Origin: Diphasiastrum complanatum
Taxonomy: Eukaryota; Streptophyta; Lycopodiopsida; Lycopodiales; Lycopodiaceae
Assembly: GCA_029204225.1 (NCBI GenBank)
Contig: CM055112.1
Location: forward strand, 44,852,632 to 44,916,631
Direction: 5' to 3'
DNA: 64,000 nucleotides
Part shown: positions 47,327 to 59,056 of the stretch, one piece after another
Position numbering within the stretch: position 1 is the stretch's first letter
Layout of the letters: the number at the start of each line of letters is the position of its first letter
The notes under the pieces: model-generated
What the model saw: the letters and a program-made list of their open reading frames with translations, nothing else
The model's database searches: none
What the model was told of the DNA's origin: nothing
Made by a program: the position numbers and the translations under genes

Positions 47327-47515
47327 ATGGAAATCCATCAATCAAGTTTGTTGTCAAAGCTTTTTTTTCTCATGGTAGTCTGGTTATTGATTCAGAAATC
47401 ACAACAATTGTCAACAGTATCAAAGCCCACTACTAGTAGTATTATTACTTCTCGCAAGTTGCTTCAAAAAACACGTGACAATTCGATGCCATTTTCTTTC
47501 ACCGAAACAACATAA
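47327..47515 (+). CDS. Putative secreted signalling-type peptide precursor (62 aa)
   Basis: Starts MEIHQSSLLSKLFFLMVVWL, with basic/polar N-region, a strongly hydrophobic core (residues 8-22) and a polar flank (QKSQQLS), as in a signal peptide. The mature part is Ser/Thr-rich (SKPTTSSIITS), then RKLLQKTRDNSMPFSF and ends ETT. RKLL fits the R-X-L-X pattern of plant site-1 subtilase sites (inference). An in-frame ATG at 47282 would add 15 residues (ending HEREK); I prefer 47327 because the signal peptide then lies at the N-terminus. TATA box upstream, CT tract directly after the stop. Size and layout suit a small secreted peptide; no named family is matched. Confidence 0.5.
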   Translation: MEIHQSSLLSKLFFLMVVWLLIQKSQQLSTVSKPTTSSIITSRKLLQKTRDNSMPFSFTETT

Positions 47516-47525
47516 AAAAACATGC

Positions 47526-48504
<979 letters not shown>

Positions 48505-48867
48505 CGAGGTTCACTGATCCATGGTTGAGGATCTCTTTTACTCAGAATGGGCCTTCACCTGTGAACTTCAACTTTTCCTTTATCGCCTTGGTCTTGTACA
48601 TGAGGATCAGATCTCCAAATTGAAGATCTTTTTTATGCGTCGTTCTTACTCAGCTGCCAATGCATGCACAACTAGTAAGTGTGTCTCACAAAGTTTATGC
48701 AGTGCTTTATGGCATAATTGTAGAGATTTGGATTCATCAAGGTGTTGGGTTGTGGCGATCCTTAATGAAGGGACCAAAAACTCTACTGGCATTACGACAT
48801 CATGTTGACCATAGACCAACTGAAATGGTGTGTGGTGAGTGCTTCCCTTGTAAGATATCCATTACAT
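48505..48867 (-). pseudogene. Gypsy integrase C-terminal remnant (right)
   Basis: Mirror of 1869-2230, with a 16 bp stretch (GGTGAGTGCTTCCCTT) at the gag junction that the left lacks. The minus strand reads TPFQLVYGQHDVVMPVEFLV and so on, with stops in the helix and before the GPF module. Confidence 0.75.
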
Positions 48868-48970
48868 TTTGGAGTATAAAAATCGACTCTATCCTCACCT
48901 TCCAAATAGAGTAATTGGAGGTGGTTAATCTCTCACTAGACTCCAAGAGAAAGGACCCCAAGGAAGCCAT
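48868..48970 (-). pseudogene. Copia gag N-terminus fragment, copy 4
   Basis: MASLGSFLLESSERLTTSNY, SIWKVRIESIFILQNVMDI, then the gypsy junction. Mirror of 1766-1868. Confidence 0.8.
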
Positions 48971-49067
48971 GAAAACTTGAGAAGGTGTCTTGTAATGGAT
49001 CAAAAAGTGTTGCTTCTCTCTCAATTGGTGTGCTACTGACTCCAATTTGAGATGTGGAGGACCCAAT

Positions 49068-49301
49068 TTATGATACACTACTCCCAGAAGAAGTCATTGA
49101 TCCGTGGCTCAAAAACTCTCTCTGAACACCTGAATCTGCACAAACAGTCCAAAAAAAAAGACTGAATGGTGTGGATCTGAGGTTTGGTGCCCTCCCCCTG
49201 CTGAGAGCACTGCTGGATGCAGCTGGAAAACACAAAAAAACTTGAGCTTGTTGTAGGCTGATCCTATTGCGAGTGTTGTCTAGCTCATCTCTGAAATCCA
49301 T
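49068..49301 (-). pseudogene. Gag-like ORF start of gypsy G element (right)
   Basis: MDFRDELDNTRNRISLQQAQ on the minus strand, with a different frame end from 27271. Cut at 49055 by the arm junction after about 240 bp. Confidence 0.5.
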
Positions 49302-49538
49302 AGGGGATACGAGTAGGATAGGCTGGGCGAGTAATGCACGAGTAGTGTAAAAATCAAACCTTGGTGAAAATCAGAAACTGTTAAAGATCATAAATGCCTG
49401 CAAAGGCCTTTTTCAAGAAAAAAGCAAGAAGCGTGGTTGTGCATGAAGCTTGATACTTTAAAACACTACAAAAGATAACTTTTACATTACAAAAGCAAGA
49501 AAATCAAGCAAAAAGCATGAGAAAAGAGCAAAAAGAGT

Positions 49539-49552
49539 GGCAACGGCGCCAA
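49539..49552 (-). promoter_or_regulatory. Gypsy primer binding site
   Basis: TTGGCGCCGTTGCC on the minus strand, right after the LTR end CCAACA; a canonical plant gypsy PBS. Confidence 0.85.
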
Positions 49553-50263
49553 TGTTGGATCTTCGGCATCCACACCGGCTATGGCTCCAACTAACTTGAC
49601 TATGGCAGTCTCTCAACTAGTCTACGCTATGGCTTTTCCAACTAGCTTGGATATGGATGCAAGAAAGACAGTCATGAGCACGGTGGTGAGTATTCTGATG
49701 CGTAAGATCCACTCTTCTCTCTTTTCTCTCCTTAGTTTCTAACAAATGACGGCTTAACCTAAAAAATAAAACCCTAAACCAAATCTCATCCTCTAAGGCT
49801 TACCCTACTAGAGAATGGAGGGCCTAGATTTACTTAACCTGTTGCCAGATGAATAATATACAATACAATGTGAAGTAACACAGTACATGAAACCACACAA
49901 GGGAGAACACTCAGAGAGAAAGATAGGCGTGTATTGCAAATGAGGTTCTTCTCAAAAATGGACTCTTCCACTCCTATTTATACTTGGAGTGGTGGTCACT
50001 TACAGAAATGCACTGTGGGACAAGTAAGCCACATAGACTAACTTAACTTTGAATCACACTGGTGCCATGGGACAAACCCCCAATAGGCCTTTGTGACTAA
50101 CTTTAACTTAACTTGAAATTACATATCTATGTGCAGTGCCCATGGCAATTTAAACTTAGAACTAAATAACTTAAGCCAGTACAGATACCGTAAAAGCCTA
50201 AACTTGCTGGGCAAGTTCAACGTTTAAATCTTATCCTGCTTGTATTTTTGAAGATCTTCCACA
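49553..50263 (-). mobile_element. Gypsy LTR, family G (right)
   Basis: TGTTGGATCTTCGG to GATCTTCCACA, 711 bp; mirror of 26272-26981. A TATA box in the reverse orientation (CTATTTATACTTGG) lies near 49972-49985. The end TCTTCCACA versus TGTCCCACA differs slightly from the other copy. Confidence 0.75.
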
Positions 50264-50329
50264 AGATGGCTAGAATATTCCTTGGAATATCAGCCTACAA
50301 CTACGAAATCAATATGTCGCTAAATGTGC

Positions 50330-51059
50330 TGATTGTATTAGAAAATATTGCTATAAAAATTTCCCTAACCAAACAAAAAAGACTGTTCTAGCACGTAGGG
50401 TAATTGAAGAGCCGTTACTTGTTGCCACACGAGTACAACAAAGGGCCTTAGATCAGAATAAGGACCCAGCACAACCACAACCTAGTGCCAATACTTCCAT
50501 GATTCCACAGTCATATTCAAACCCTATAGAAGCTCAAAGGCAATACAATGAATTCCGAGATGAGTTTGATAGAGCTGAAGAGAGGATTTCTACTCCGCCA
50601 TCTGCCCAATTACCTACAAAGGGGCAACCACCACGAGGAATAGAGGTTCTTTACAAACACAAATCACCATGCCCTTCTACATGACCGTGAAGTTTTCCAA
50701 CCCTATATTGCAAAGCTCCTAGCAGCTTGATATACAAGATGAGTTGAGACAACCGAAACACAATGAAGAGGTTCATAATGTAGATATGGGCTTACTTCAC
50801 ATTGGTGTTGCTAAAGGTAACATCGTCACCTTACTTAAACCTTTGGTAAAAAAACCAAAAAAATTGTAGTCAAGCTTCATCATCTAAAAGCAAATCATTA
50901 GAGGACATTCCTAATATCGCAACATAGGTAGTTGATGATCCATTATATGATGTTCCACAGCACTTCAAGGAATACACACCTGATGGTGTGATCATAAGTT
51001 TGGTGAAGCCAAAAAGAGAACCTCAACCACCATCAACTTCTTTTGAGAGACCTGTAAAG
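50330..51059 (+). pseudogene. Unknown interrupted ORF (right copy)
   Basis: KCADCIRKYCYKNFPNQTKK, VIEEPLLVATRVQQRALDQN, YSNPIEAQRQYNEFRDEFDR, EERISTPPSAQLPTKGQPPR, stops, then QDELRQPKHNEEVHNVDMGL, VAKGNIVTLLKPLVKKPKK and DDPLYDVPQHFKEYTPDGVI, SLVKPKREPQPPSTSFERP. The family-A LTR begins immediately afterwards. Same sequence as 25530-26250 inverted. Family unknown. Confidence 0.4.
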
Positions 51060-51713
51060 TGTGAGACATTTCAACTAGTTTAGTCTAGTTTAGTCACATT
51101 TTGGTCAATTGTCAATAAGAGGCCAAAACTCATTTTAGACTTAAAGATAAACTTTTTGAAGTTATATTAGTTTAAAATACATTCAATAAACACTTTTTGA
51201 AAGTGTGGAAAAGTTGGTAGTCGAGTTTGAGAGAGATTTAAATTTGAACTTTGGGTACATTGAATCTAGACCCAAAAATAGTAGGGTTTATATTTTGGAG
51301 GGAAAGCCAAGTGGCCAAATAGGGTTTGGAAACTCTATAAAAGGATGTAACTCGTGGAGAGACACATCTTCTCTCTTCTATCTCTCATTTCATCATTATA
51401 CATGGTCCTCTTTGGGTTCTACTACTCATTGGTGCACTCTCTTGATGATATCTTGCAATCTTGTCTGTAGAATGCTCATATTTTGTTATTTTTGGTTTCA
51501 CACATGTGAAATACAGTATGGTACTGTAATTGTATGGACATCAAACATATTTTATGTTTTGGTTGATATTTGATCAGTATCTCTTAGATTTTGCATCTCA
51601 TTTTGTATGTAGATGCTGTTTTTTCTACATTCGCAGGATTGTTGGTTTGCTCCTTATTGTAACCAAAGATCAGGGACATGGATTCGATATTGAATGATCT
51701 GAAATCCTTCACA
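51060..51713 (+). mobile_element. Copia 5' LTR, family A
   Basis: Starts TGTGAGACATTTC, ends ATCCTTCACA, followed by TGGTATCAGAGC; 654 bp. CTATAAAAGG at 51335-51344 is the promoter TATA box. CACACATGTGAAATA near 51499 is another CACATGTG palindrome. The frame at 51205-51573 is non-coding LTR and recurs only with the LTR. Confidence 0.85.
51336..51343 (+). promoter_or_regulatory. TATA box in family-A LTR
   Basis: TATAAAAG in a TATAAAAGGATG context, conserved in the inverted partial copy. Confidence 0.65.
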
Positions 51714-51726
51714 TGGTATCAGAGCT
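51714..51726 (+). promoter_or_regulatory. Primer binding site (tRNA-iMet)
   Basis: TGGTATCAGAGCT directly after the LTR end. Confidence 0.85.
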
Positions 51727-52305
51727 CTTGTGTTTTAGGTTATGAAAGGATCATCCATCTTTAGCAAAGATTTGGAGGAGTTACCAATGCTAGAGCATGC
51801 TAGATTGATTTCTACTAAAAAATAAGCATTTTTGCATTGATCTTTTGTAGGTCAAAACTCAATATAGAGTTATATACTTGATCAATTCCGATTTCACACT
51901 TGGTTTACTGGAATTAGATGACTTTTGGTGCATTAGGAAGGTCTCATTGGATCTACAAGAAGATATATCAAGTTTCTAGAAATTGCATGTAGAATTTGAG
52001 ATATTCAATTTTTTGTGATTTTGTCAAAACCCTAATTTTGATTGGACCTCTAGTTTGTGAGGTTACTGAACTTCATTTGAGTGTGTTTCAGTCTTAGTAA
52101 GTGGCAAGAATCATTAGATTGAGGATAGATCATAGGTTGATCAAGATTTCACTATTCTATGTGTTGATTTTCTAGTTAGAAGTGCTAGAAGAGATTTGAG
52201 AGGTTCCATATCTTTGTGATTTCTTCTTGAGTTCATTTGTTGACATTCAAGAGAGTGCTTTGTGCATTTGAACATGTTGAAAGAAGAACATCATGTCACT
52301 TCAAC

Positions 52306-53963
52306 ATGGCTACAAGTGGAGGCTTTATGTTGGAGAGCAATGATAGGCTTACCTCAATCAACTATTCTACTTGGAGGTGAGGATGGAGTCCTTATTGGAG
52401 CTGAATGAGTTGATGGCGATTGTTGCAAGTGTGGAGGAGAGACCTCAAGCACCTCAAGATCAAGTGAGGTATGACAAGAGAGCAAAGAAATCTCTACACA
52501 TGATTAAGACGAATGTTACCAATGAACTTCTCAAGGAAGTTGGTAAGTGCACGTCATCTTTGGAGGCTTGGGAAGCTTTGAAGAAGCTTTATGAATCCAA
52601 GTCTACATCAAGAGTGCTTACTCTTAGGAGGCAAATCTTTCAAAGTTTGCAAAAGAAGGAAGAGAGTACTCATGCTTTTGTTTTGAGGGTTAAAGCATTC
52701 AATGATGAGTTAGCATGTATTGATGAAAGCATTAAGGAGGTAGAACTTGTTCAAGTTATACTTAATGGCTTGTTAAATGATCATGCTTATCTTGTTCAAA
52801 GTTTTGCTATTCAAAAGACTTTGACAAGTATTGTGGATTTGCAAGAGATCTCGGTGAATGAGGAGTATAGGCTTCAATCAAGAGGAGGTGGATCTACATC
52901 GGCATCTCATTATGAAGAGAATGCTATGTTCATCAAAGGCAAGTTCAAGGGCAAAGGCAAAGGCAAGTGGTAAAAAGGGCAAGATCAAGGTGAGACTTCT
53001 TCTTTTGGCAAAAAAGAAAGATAAGTCTAAGTTAAAATGCTTTTGTTGTGGAATCAAAGGGCATTTTTCTAATGAATGTTTGAAGAAGAAAATCCACTTT
53101 ACTACTAATGATGAGGATCTAGGTGGTGGTGATTCTCTTTTGATGTGTTCTTCAAGTTTAATATCAAGTGAAGGTGACAAAGATTCATGGTGGATTGATA
53201 GTGGAGCTAGTTCACACATGATTAGTCACAAGAAGTTCTTTACTTCTTTGGTCACTTATGATGGCACCAAGAAAGCAATTCAAATGGCCAATGGTGGTGA
53301 GTGTGTGATTGGAAGGTATTGGTTCAGTTCCTATTTGTCTCTCTACTAATAGGAAAGCAAGACTTGATGGTGTTCTTTACATTCCTTCACTTTCAAAGAA
53401 TTTGCTAAGTGTTGGTCAAATGATAGAGAAAGGATACATGGTAAAGGTTGATGGTGATGTTTGTTTCATTACAAAGGAAGAAATCTTGGTTGCTAGGGGC
53501 AATAGACAAGGTAGACTTTTCAAGCTTGATGCTTTCGTTATGGCTAACAAAAAGGATGGAATGGAAAAGGAGATTGGTCTCAACTTTCCAAAGTTACCTT
53601 TTAGCATCAATAAGATTGGTGGATCTTATGCAAAGTCTAACAAGCTTCCTTATGCTAGATCTAGGTCAAGATCTAATATGCTTCTTGGAGATGTTCATCT
53701 TTGTGCTAACTTGGCTAGTCTTGAGGATAATGATGGTGTTTCAATGGTTCTTCATGGCAAGTGCAAGCGTGCAAAAGGTAAAGAAAGAGCTATCTTCATC
53801 AATGGAGGTGAAGGTTCTTCCTTGGAAAAGATTGTTGTTAATGATTTCTTTGATCATATGTCAAAATATGTTGCTAGATGCATTCATGAAGGAGGTGGTT
53901 CTTCTACATTCTCTTGTTATGATTCCAAGAAAGTCATTTTTCCACTAAGTGGAGTCACATGTC
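52306..53963 (+). pseudogene. Outer copia element: frameshifted gag and protease
   Basis: ATG at 52306 gives MATSGGFMLESNDRLTSINY STW, then a one-base loss at about 52372 puts a TGA in frame. The shifted frame continues VRMESLLELNELMAIVASVE through the UBN2 Gag region (LKKLYESKSTSRVLTLRRQI, SIKEVELVQVILNGLLNDHA). A second shift near 52960 leads to CFCCGIKGHFSNEC (zinc knuckle) and WWIDSGASSHMISHKKFF (protease DSGA intact). A third near 53320 leads to LDGVLYIPSLSKNLLSVGQM. The following 150 codons (for example SRSRSNMLLGDVHLCANLAS) do not resemble integrase. Split by the nested element at 53964. Confidence 0.85.
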
Positions 53964-54783
53964 TGTGAGAAATTGGCAAAAATCTAGCTTGGCATTTTTT
54001 ATGATAGAAGTTTGTAAGTGAATCTCACATGTGTGGAGGATGTTCCCACGTGTGGAGAATTTTAAAGTGAATGAAAATGTTTGATATAGGGGTCTCATAG
54101 AATTTCATAGTCAAGCATTTAGGTGTAGGATGTTGATAGGGTCAAATTTGGCATAGATGGCAAATTATCCATTTCCACTTGTAATGCCAATATTGAGCCA
54201 AAATAGAGCCAAACTTGTGCCAATTAGAGTGTAGACAAGTGTCATGCTTTTGTTTGATGAAGCTTAAGAGGTCCAATAGGATTTAGAGATGGAACCTTGT
54301 GAGGTCCAATAGAAAATTGAGGTGTGCTTGAATATAGTCCAATAGAATTTAGAGGTGCATGGATCAATGGTCCAATAGGATTAAGAGGTGGCAAAGTGTG
54401 ATCCAATCATAGTTAAGCATAGTGGTAGCTCATGAATCTATTAGTATCATTTTACTCCTCCTTTTGGATCTAATTGATTTTGAGATTGAGTGGATTTTGA
54501 GTGTCATTGAATTTCTAGCTTTCTCTCTCTACCTGATAGCTCATGATGGTTTTTCTCTCTCTACCCGAGGAGAGCAGCTTGTTTTTACTTAGAATACTTT
54601 TGGAACACTTCCCATACGTGTGAGTGAGAGTTGGAAGTGATTGAATGCATGTAGTAGTGTGTTTTTGCCATAGAATCAAAGATAGATCTTGAATCTCAAT
54701 CTAGTCTTGATCTTGGTGCATCTACACACCTTAGGAGATCACAAGTACATGTAGTGGACAATCCACACATGTGAAATTCAACA
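53964..54783 (+). mobile_element. 5' LTR of nested element (820 bp)
   Basis: TGTGAGAAATTGGCAAAAAT to GAAATTCAACA. Contains CTCACATGTGTGG, CCCACGTGTGG and CCACACATGTG boxes, and two CTCTC-TACCYGA-type motifs at 54525-54580. Shares these modules with family B, so the two LTR families are relatives. Confidence 0.95.
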
Positions 54784-54796
54784 TGGTATCAGAGCC
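54784..54796 (+). promoter_or_regulatory. Primer binding site (tRNA-iMet)
   Basis: TGGTATCAGAGCC abutting the LTR end. Confidence 0.95.
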
Positions 54797-55536
54797 TACC
54801 TAAGGTTACCATGCATTTTGATCCATTTGAGTGAAAACTATTCATCAATCTTGAGCTAGAAATTGTCAAGGCCCATTTTCCTAGATATCTTGTTCAATTT
54901 TGGATCAAAAGAGATCAAAAGGACATTGATTGGGTCTGACCTGGTACTATACGGAATCAGGTACTCAGACACGTGTGAGGAACATCCAATTTCAGTTTGG
55001 GAGTTCTCTTTCATGTTTGATCCAAAAATCTTGCTAGATAGCTTGTTTTGAAGCTATTTTTGTCTAGTTTTTGATGCAATCAGTTTCATTCCATTTGGTT
55101 GAGCCAATCAAAAGTTATAAGCTTTTGAAGAGGGTTAGGTAGGGAACCTAGACGTGGACACATTTGGTTTGGTCAAAAGATTGCTTGTTTGATCCAAAAT
55201 CACAGTTGAATGCTTACCAATCTCATCTATATGTGATCTAGGCACTATTTTGAGATCTTAGCCATTTTGTTTCATGCAATATCATTGTATTTGAGTCAAA
55301 TTTGGTTTCTTAGTGTATTTCACACGTGCTAAGAGTGTTTGATCCTAACTTTGCCCATACTCCATCATTTGATGTGAAGTAGATCTAGTTTTGGAGAGAT
55401 TGAGATAGCTAGTGAGAATCATTTCACAGTTTGTTGCAAGATCTTGCATAGGAGATGGTAGCACACCATTATTGGATCCTATAGTGAGAGAGAAGCAAGA
55501 TTTTTTGTTCATCACTTTTATTTATCTCCACTTTAC

Positions 55537-58110
55537 ATGACTTCAATGAGTTCATACTTGTTGCAACCAAGTGAGAGATTGTCTACTTCCAATTATTCAA
55601 TATGGAAGTTGAGGATGGAGTCCATCTTGATACTCCAAGATGTGATGGACATTGTACTTGGGATTGAGGAGGAGCCTCAAGTCCTTCAAGAAGTACAAAA
55701 ATACAAGAAGAGAGCTAGGATGGCTCTCCACTACATTAAGATGAATGTCTCTAATGAGATATTGAGGGAGATTGGTGATTGTTCTACATCCAAGGAAGCT
55801 TGGGATTGTCTCAAGTCCATCTATGAGGCTAAGAACACCTCTAGGCTCCTCACTCCTAGAAATCAAATATTCCAAAGTAGTCAAAAGAGTGATGAGAGTG
55901 CATCTAATTATGTTTTGAGAGTCAAGGATATTCATAGGGAGCTTGCATGTATTGGTGACTCAATCAATCAAAGTGAGCTAGTCCAAGTCATTCTCAATGG
56001 CTTGAGAGATGAATATGACAACCTTGTCCAATCCTATGCTATTAAGGAGGAGCCACCAAGTTTGGAGGCCCTTCAAAGTGTGCTTATTTCTGAAGAATCA
56101 AGACAAGAGTACAAACTCTTGAGGATGGACAAGCTATCACTCAATCATGATGATGGCAAAGTTCTATTTGCCAAGCACAAAGAGAGGAGTAAGAAGCAGC
56201 ACCATCACTTCTCTAATGACAAAGCTAAAGACCAAGATGGAGAGGAGGAGGATACCTCTCATGCTTCTAATTCAAATCTCAAGAAGAAGATGATCAAGTG
56301 CTTTTATTGTGGCAAGAAAGGCCATTATGCCACCAATTGCTTCAAGAAGAAGAATCAACTCAATCAAGCCAACATCACCAATGAGAAAGAAGACTATATT
56401 GCAAGTGATGGAGAAGGCTCTCTTATGGCATCAAGCTTCTCCTCTTCCACCTTCAACAAGGATGACTCATGGTCTATTGATAGTGGAGCATCTTCACATA
56501 TGTGTGGCTCCAAGAACTTTTTTTCATCTATTATGCCTTATGATGGAGTCAAGAAGACCATATCCTTTGCAAGTAAGCATGAGTGCAATATTGAAGGAGT
56601 AGGGATTATTCCCTTGAAGCTTGCATATTCTAAAGATCTCTTTCTCAACAATGTTCTTTTTGTCCCAAAGCTTACAAAGAACATCTTAAGTGTTGGCCAA
56701 CTTCTTGATAGTGGCTTTGATGTCAATTTCAATATTGACAATTGTGTGATTAAGAAGGATGGTGAGATCCTTGCATATGGATCAAGATTTGAAGGCATCT
56801 ACAAATTTGATCCAAGTGAGAGTGCAAACTCTCTTGATGTTTCTTATATTTCCAATATTTCAAAGGAGGAGGATTACACAAGATGCACATATCTTCTCTC
56901 TTCAAGTATTATGGTGTATGCTTATTCCTTATTATTCAAAGCATATGTTGAGAAGAAATTCTCATTGAAGATCAAAGCTTTGAGGAGTATTGGAGCTCTT
57001 GAAGGAATAGCACCATATGAAGTTTTATTCAAGATGAAGCCTAAGGTTGATCACCTTAGTGAACTTGGTAGTGCTTGCTTTGCATATATTCCCTTGGAAA
57101 CAAGAAGGAAGGATGATCCAAGCTCATGGATCATGATTGGATACTCATCCATCAAGGAGGCCTTTAGTGTCTTTACACTCTCTATTTCAAATGTGATGGT
57201 GAATAGAGATGTCATATTGCATGAAGATTCAATCTTGGAAGTGGCCGAGATCAAGGCTTCTCAAGAAGCATCACAAGTTATCCTTTTTGAAGGTATTCAA
57301 GTTATGATGGGGCCAATGTGTGAGGAGGAGTTTCTTCTTCATATGATTTCAAGAAGATCTTCAAGATGCATGGCCGAGTCTTTATGGCTCACCTTACATG
57401 GCAAAGAGGGGCATATTTCAGGTTGTATCTACTACAACACATTCATATATGCTTCTCTTCCTTTGCTTGAAATGCTATCTTGCTTCATTGAATTTTTTGG
57501 ATCTCAAAGTTCAAGAAAAGCTATACTAGTTTTGTATGATGCTTATGGTATGGACATGTTTCTTGTCATTAGTGACTTAGATGTGTTTCCAATAATTTTT
57601 GAAAGCAAGATATTGTATTGTCAAAAGTATGCTCTTGGTTCTAGTAAGAACAAGATTGAGCTTGCTACTCACTTTTTGGAAAATCATGTTTTCACATGTT
57701 TTGAGGCAAATTGTAAACTCCTCTTGAGATTAAGTGAAGTATCCAAAGTGGACACTTACATCCTTGAGAGAGTAACTAGCCTAAAAAAGATCAAGATAGT
57801 CTTTGATATCAATATTAGATCCATCATGGATATAGTTCATTGTATGTGGACTAGTCAAGCTAGAAAGCATAATCTTGATAATCATCATTGTTTCACATCT
57901 TCTGATCTTGATCTCCATGATCCTTATGAGGCTTGGAAGCCTCAGATTTCTCTATTTATGGTGCATCCATCATGCAAGTGGAACTTTCAAGGCAAAGATC
58001 ATCATCAAGCATGGAGGAAGCCCATGATAATAGTGGCATATTGGTGGAGCACTCTTCAAAGGCATTGGCAAGAGATCTCTACCAAAGAGATCTTATCATG
58101 GATATGGTGA
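55537..58110 (+). CDS. Chimeric Gag-protease ORF with unknown C-terminal half (857 aa)
   Basis: Intact single ORF. Residues 1-200: copia Gag (SERLSTSNYSIWKLRMESIL, SELVQVILNGLRDEYDNLVQ). 255-268: zinc knuckle CFYCGKKGHYATNC. 313-400: protease SIDSGASSHMCG with catalytic D315, and FVPKLTKNILSVGQLL. 440-485: short unassigned join. 485-570: only the tail of integrase (GIAPYEVLFKMKPKVDHLSE, WIMIGYSSIKEAFSVF, VNRDVILHED). The DDE core, RT and RNase H are missing. 571-857: unrecognised, with hydrophobic patches and the end TKEILSWIW. Copia polyproteins are usually about 1300-1500 residues. The ATG lies about 740 bp after the PBS. The frame has survived without a stop, which fits a young insertion or a selected structural protein. 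Confidence 0.85.
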   Translation: MTSMSSYLLQPSERLSTSNYSIWKLRMESILILQDVMDIVLGIEEEPQVLQEVQKYKKRARMALHYIKMNVSNEILREIGDCSTSKEAWDCLKSIYEAKNTSRLLTPRNQIFQSSQKSDESASNYVLRVKDIHRELACIGDSINQSELVQVILNGLRDEYDNLVQSYAIKEEPPSLEALQSVLISEESRQEYKLLRMDKLSLNHDDGKVLFAKHKERSKKQHHHFSNDKAKDQDGEEEDTSHASNSNLKKKMIKCFYCGKKGHYATNCFKKKNQLNQANITNEKEDYIASDGEGSLMASSFSSSTFNKDDSWSIDSGASSHMCGSKNFFSSIMPYDGVKKTISFASKHECNIEGVGIIPLKLAYSKDLFLNNVLFVPKLTKNILSVGQLLDSGFDVNFNIDNCVIKKDGEILAYGSRFEGIYKFDPSESANSLDVSYISNISKEEDYTRCTYLLSSSIMVYAYSLLFKAYVEKKFSLKIKALRSIGALEGIAPYEVLFKMKPKVDHLSELGSACFAYIPLETRRKDDPSSWIMIGYSSIKEAFSVFTLSISNVMVNRDVILHEDSILEVAEIKASQEASQVILFEGIQVMMGPMCEEEFLLHMISRRSSRCMAESLWLTLHGKEGHISGCIYYNTFIYASLPLLEMLSCFIEFFGSQSSRKAILVLYDAYGMDMFLVISDLDVFPIIFESKILYCQKYALGSSKNKIELATHFLENHVFTCFEANCKLLLRLSEVSKVDTYILERVTSLKKIKIVFDINIRSIMDIVHCMWTSQARKHNLDNHHCFTSSDLDLHDPYEAWKPQISLFMVHPSCKWNFQGKDHHQAWRKPMIIVAYWWSTLQRHWQEISTKEILSWIW

Positions 58111-58224
58111 GGGTGCTGCTATGATGGATCCCTTGGCTGATCTTCACTTCTTATGCATACCAAAGGATCCACTCAAAAAGATTTACAAACTACTCAAGTG
58201 ATCTAGTACCTTTCCAAGCTATTT

Positions 58225-58236
58225 TTTGAGGGGGAG
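58225..58236 (+). promoter_or_regulatory. Polypurine tract of nested element
   Basis: TTTGAGGGGGAG directly before the 3' LTR start TGTGAG. Confidence 0.9.
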
Positions 58237-59056
58237 TGTGAGAAATTGGCAAAAATCTAGCTTGGTATTTTTTATGATAGAAGTTTGTAAGTGAATCTCA
58301 CATGTGTGGAGGATGTTGCCACGTGTGGAGAATTTTAAAGTGAATCAAAATGTTTGATATAGGGGTCTCATAGAATTTCATAGTCAAGCATTTAGGTGTA
58401 GGATGTTGATAGGGTCAAATTTGGCATAGATGGCAAATTATCCATTTCCACTTGTAATGCCAATATTGAGCCAAAATAGAGCCAAACTTGTGCCAATTAG
58501 AGTGTAGACAAGTGTCATGCTTCTGTTTGATGAAGCTTAAGAGGTCCAATAGGATTTAGAGATGGAACCTTGTGAGGTCCAATAGAAAATTGAGGTGTGC
58601 TTGAATATAGTACAATAGAATTTAGAGGTGCATGGATCAATGGTCCAATAGGATTAAGAGGTGGCAAAGTGTGATCCAATCATAGTTAAGCATAGTGGTA
58701 GCTCATGAATCTATTAGTATCATTGTACTCCTCCTTTTGGATCTAATTGATTTTGAGATTGAGTGGATTTTGAGTGTCATTGAATTTCTAGCTTTCTCTC
58801 TCTACCCGAGAGCTCATGATGGTTTTTCTCTCTCTACCCGAGGAGAGCAGCTTGTTTTTACTTAGAATACTTTTGGAACACTTCCCATACGTGTGAGTGA
58901 GAGTTGGAAGTGATTGAATGCATGTAGTAGTGTGTTTTTGCCATAGAATCAAAGATAGATCTTGAATCTCAATCTAGTCTTGATCTTGGTGCATCTACAC
59001 ACCTTAGGAGATCACAAGTACATGTAGTGGACAATCCACACGTGTGAAATTCAACA
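58237..59056 (+). mobile_element. 3' LTR of nested element (820 bp)
   Basis: Same length and ends as 53964-54783. Differences seen by eye include GGCATT/GGTATT, TTCCC/TTGCC, AATGAA/AATCAA, TTTTG/TTCTG and ACATGTG/ACGTGTG. Confidence 0.95.

Larger units (their letters stand above)
49055..51625 (-). repeat. Second inverted-repeat segment (right copy)
   Basis: Mirror of 24903-27515, directly abutting the outer edge of the right arm. It holds the complete copia LTR at 51060-51713, of which the spacer copy retains only part, so this side preserves the more complete version. Confidence 0.85.
53964..59056 (+). mobile_element. Complete nested non-autonomous copia element
   Basis: LTR, PBS, one long ORF, polypurine tract, LTR. 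The flanking 5 bp are ATGTC (53959-53963) and ATGTA (59057-59061), a target duplication with one mismatch. The two LTRs are equal in length and differ at about nine places by eye, so the insertion is young. It sits inside the outer copia element, which resumes at 59057. Integrase core and RT are absent, so movement would need proteins from another element. Confidence 0.9.

Noticed and set aside
51205-51573. 122-codon ORF duplicated at 24963-25331
   Set aside because: It lies entirely inside the family-A LTR and spans its TATA box; conservation reflects the LTR copies.
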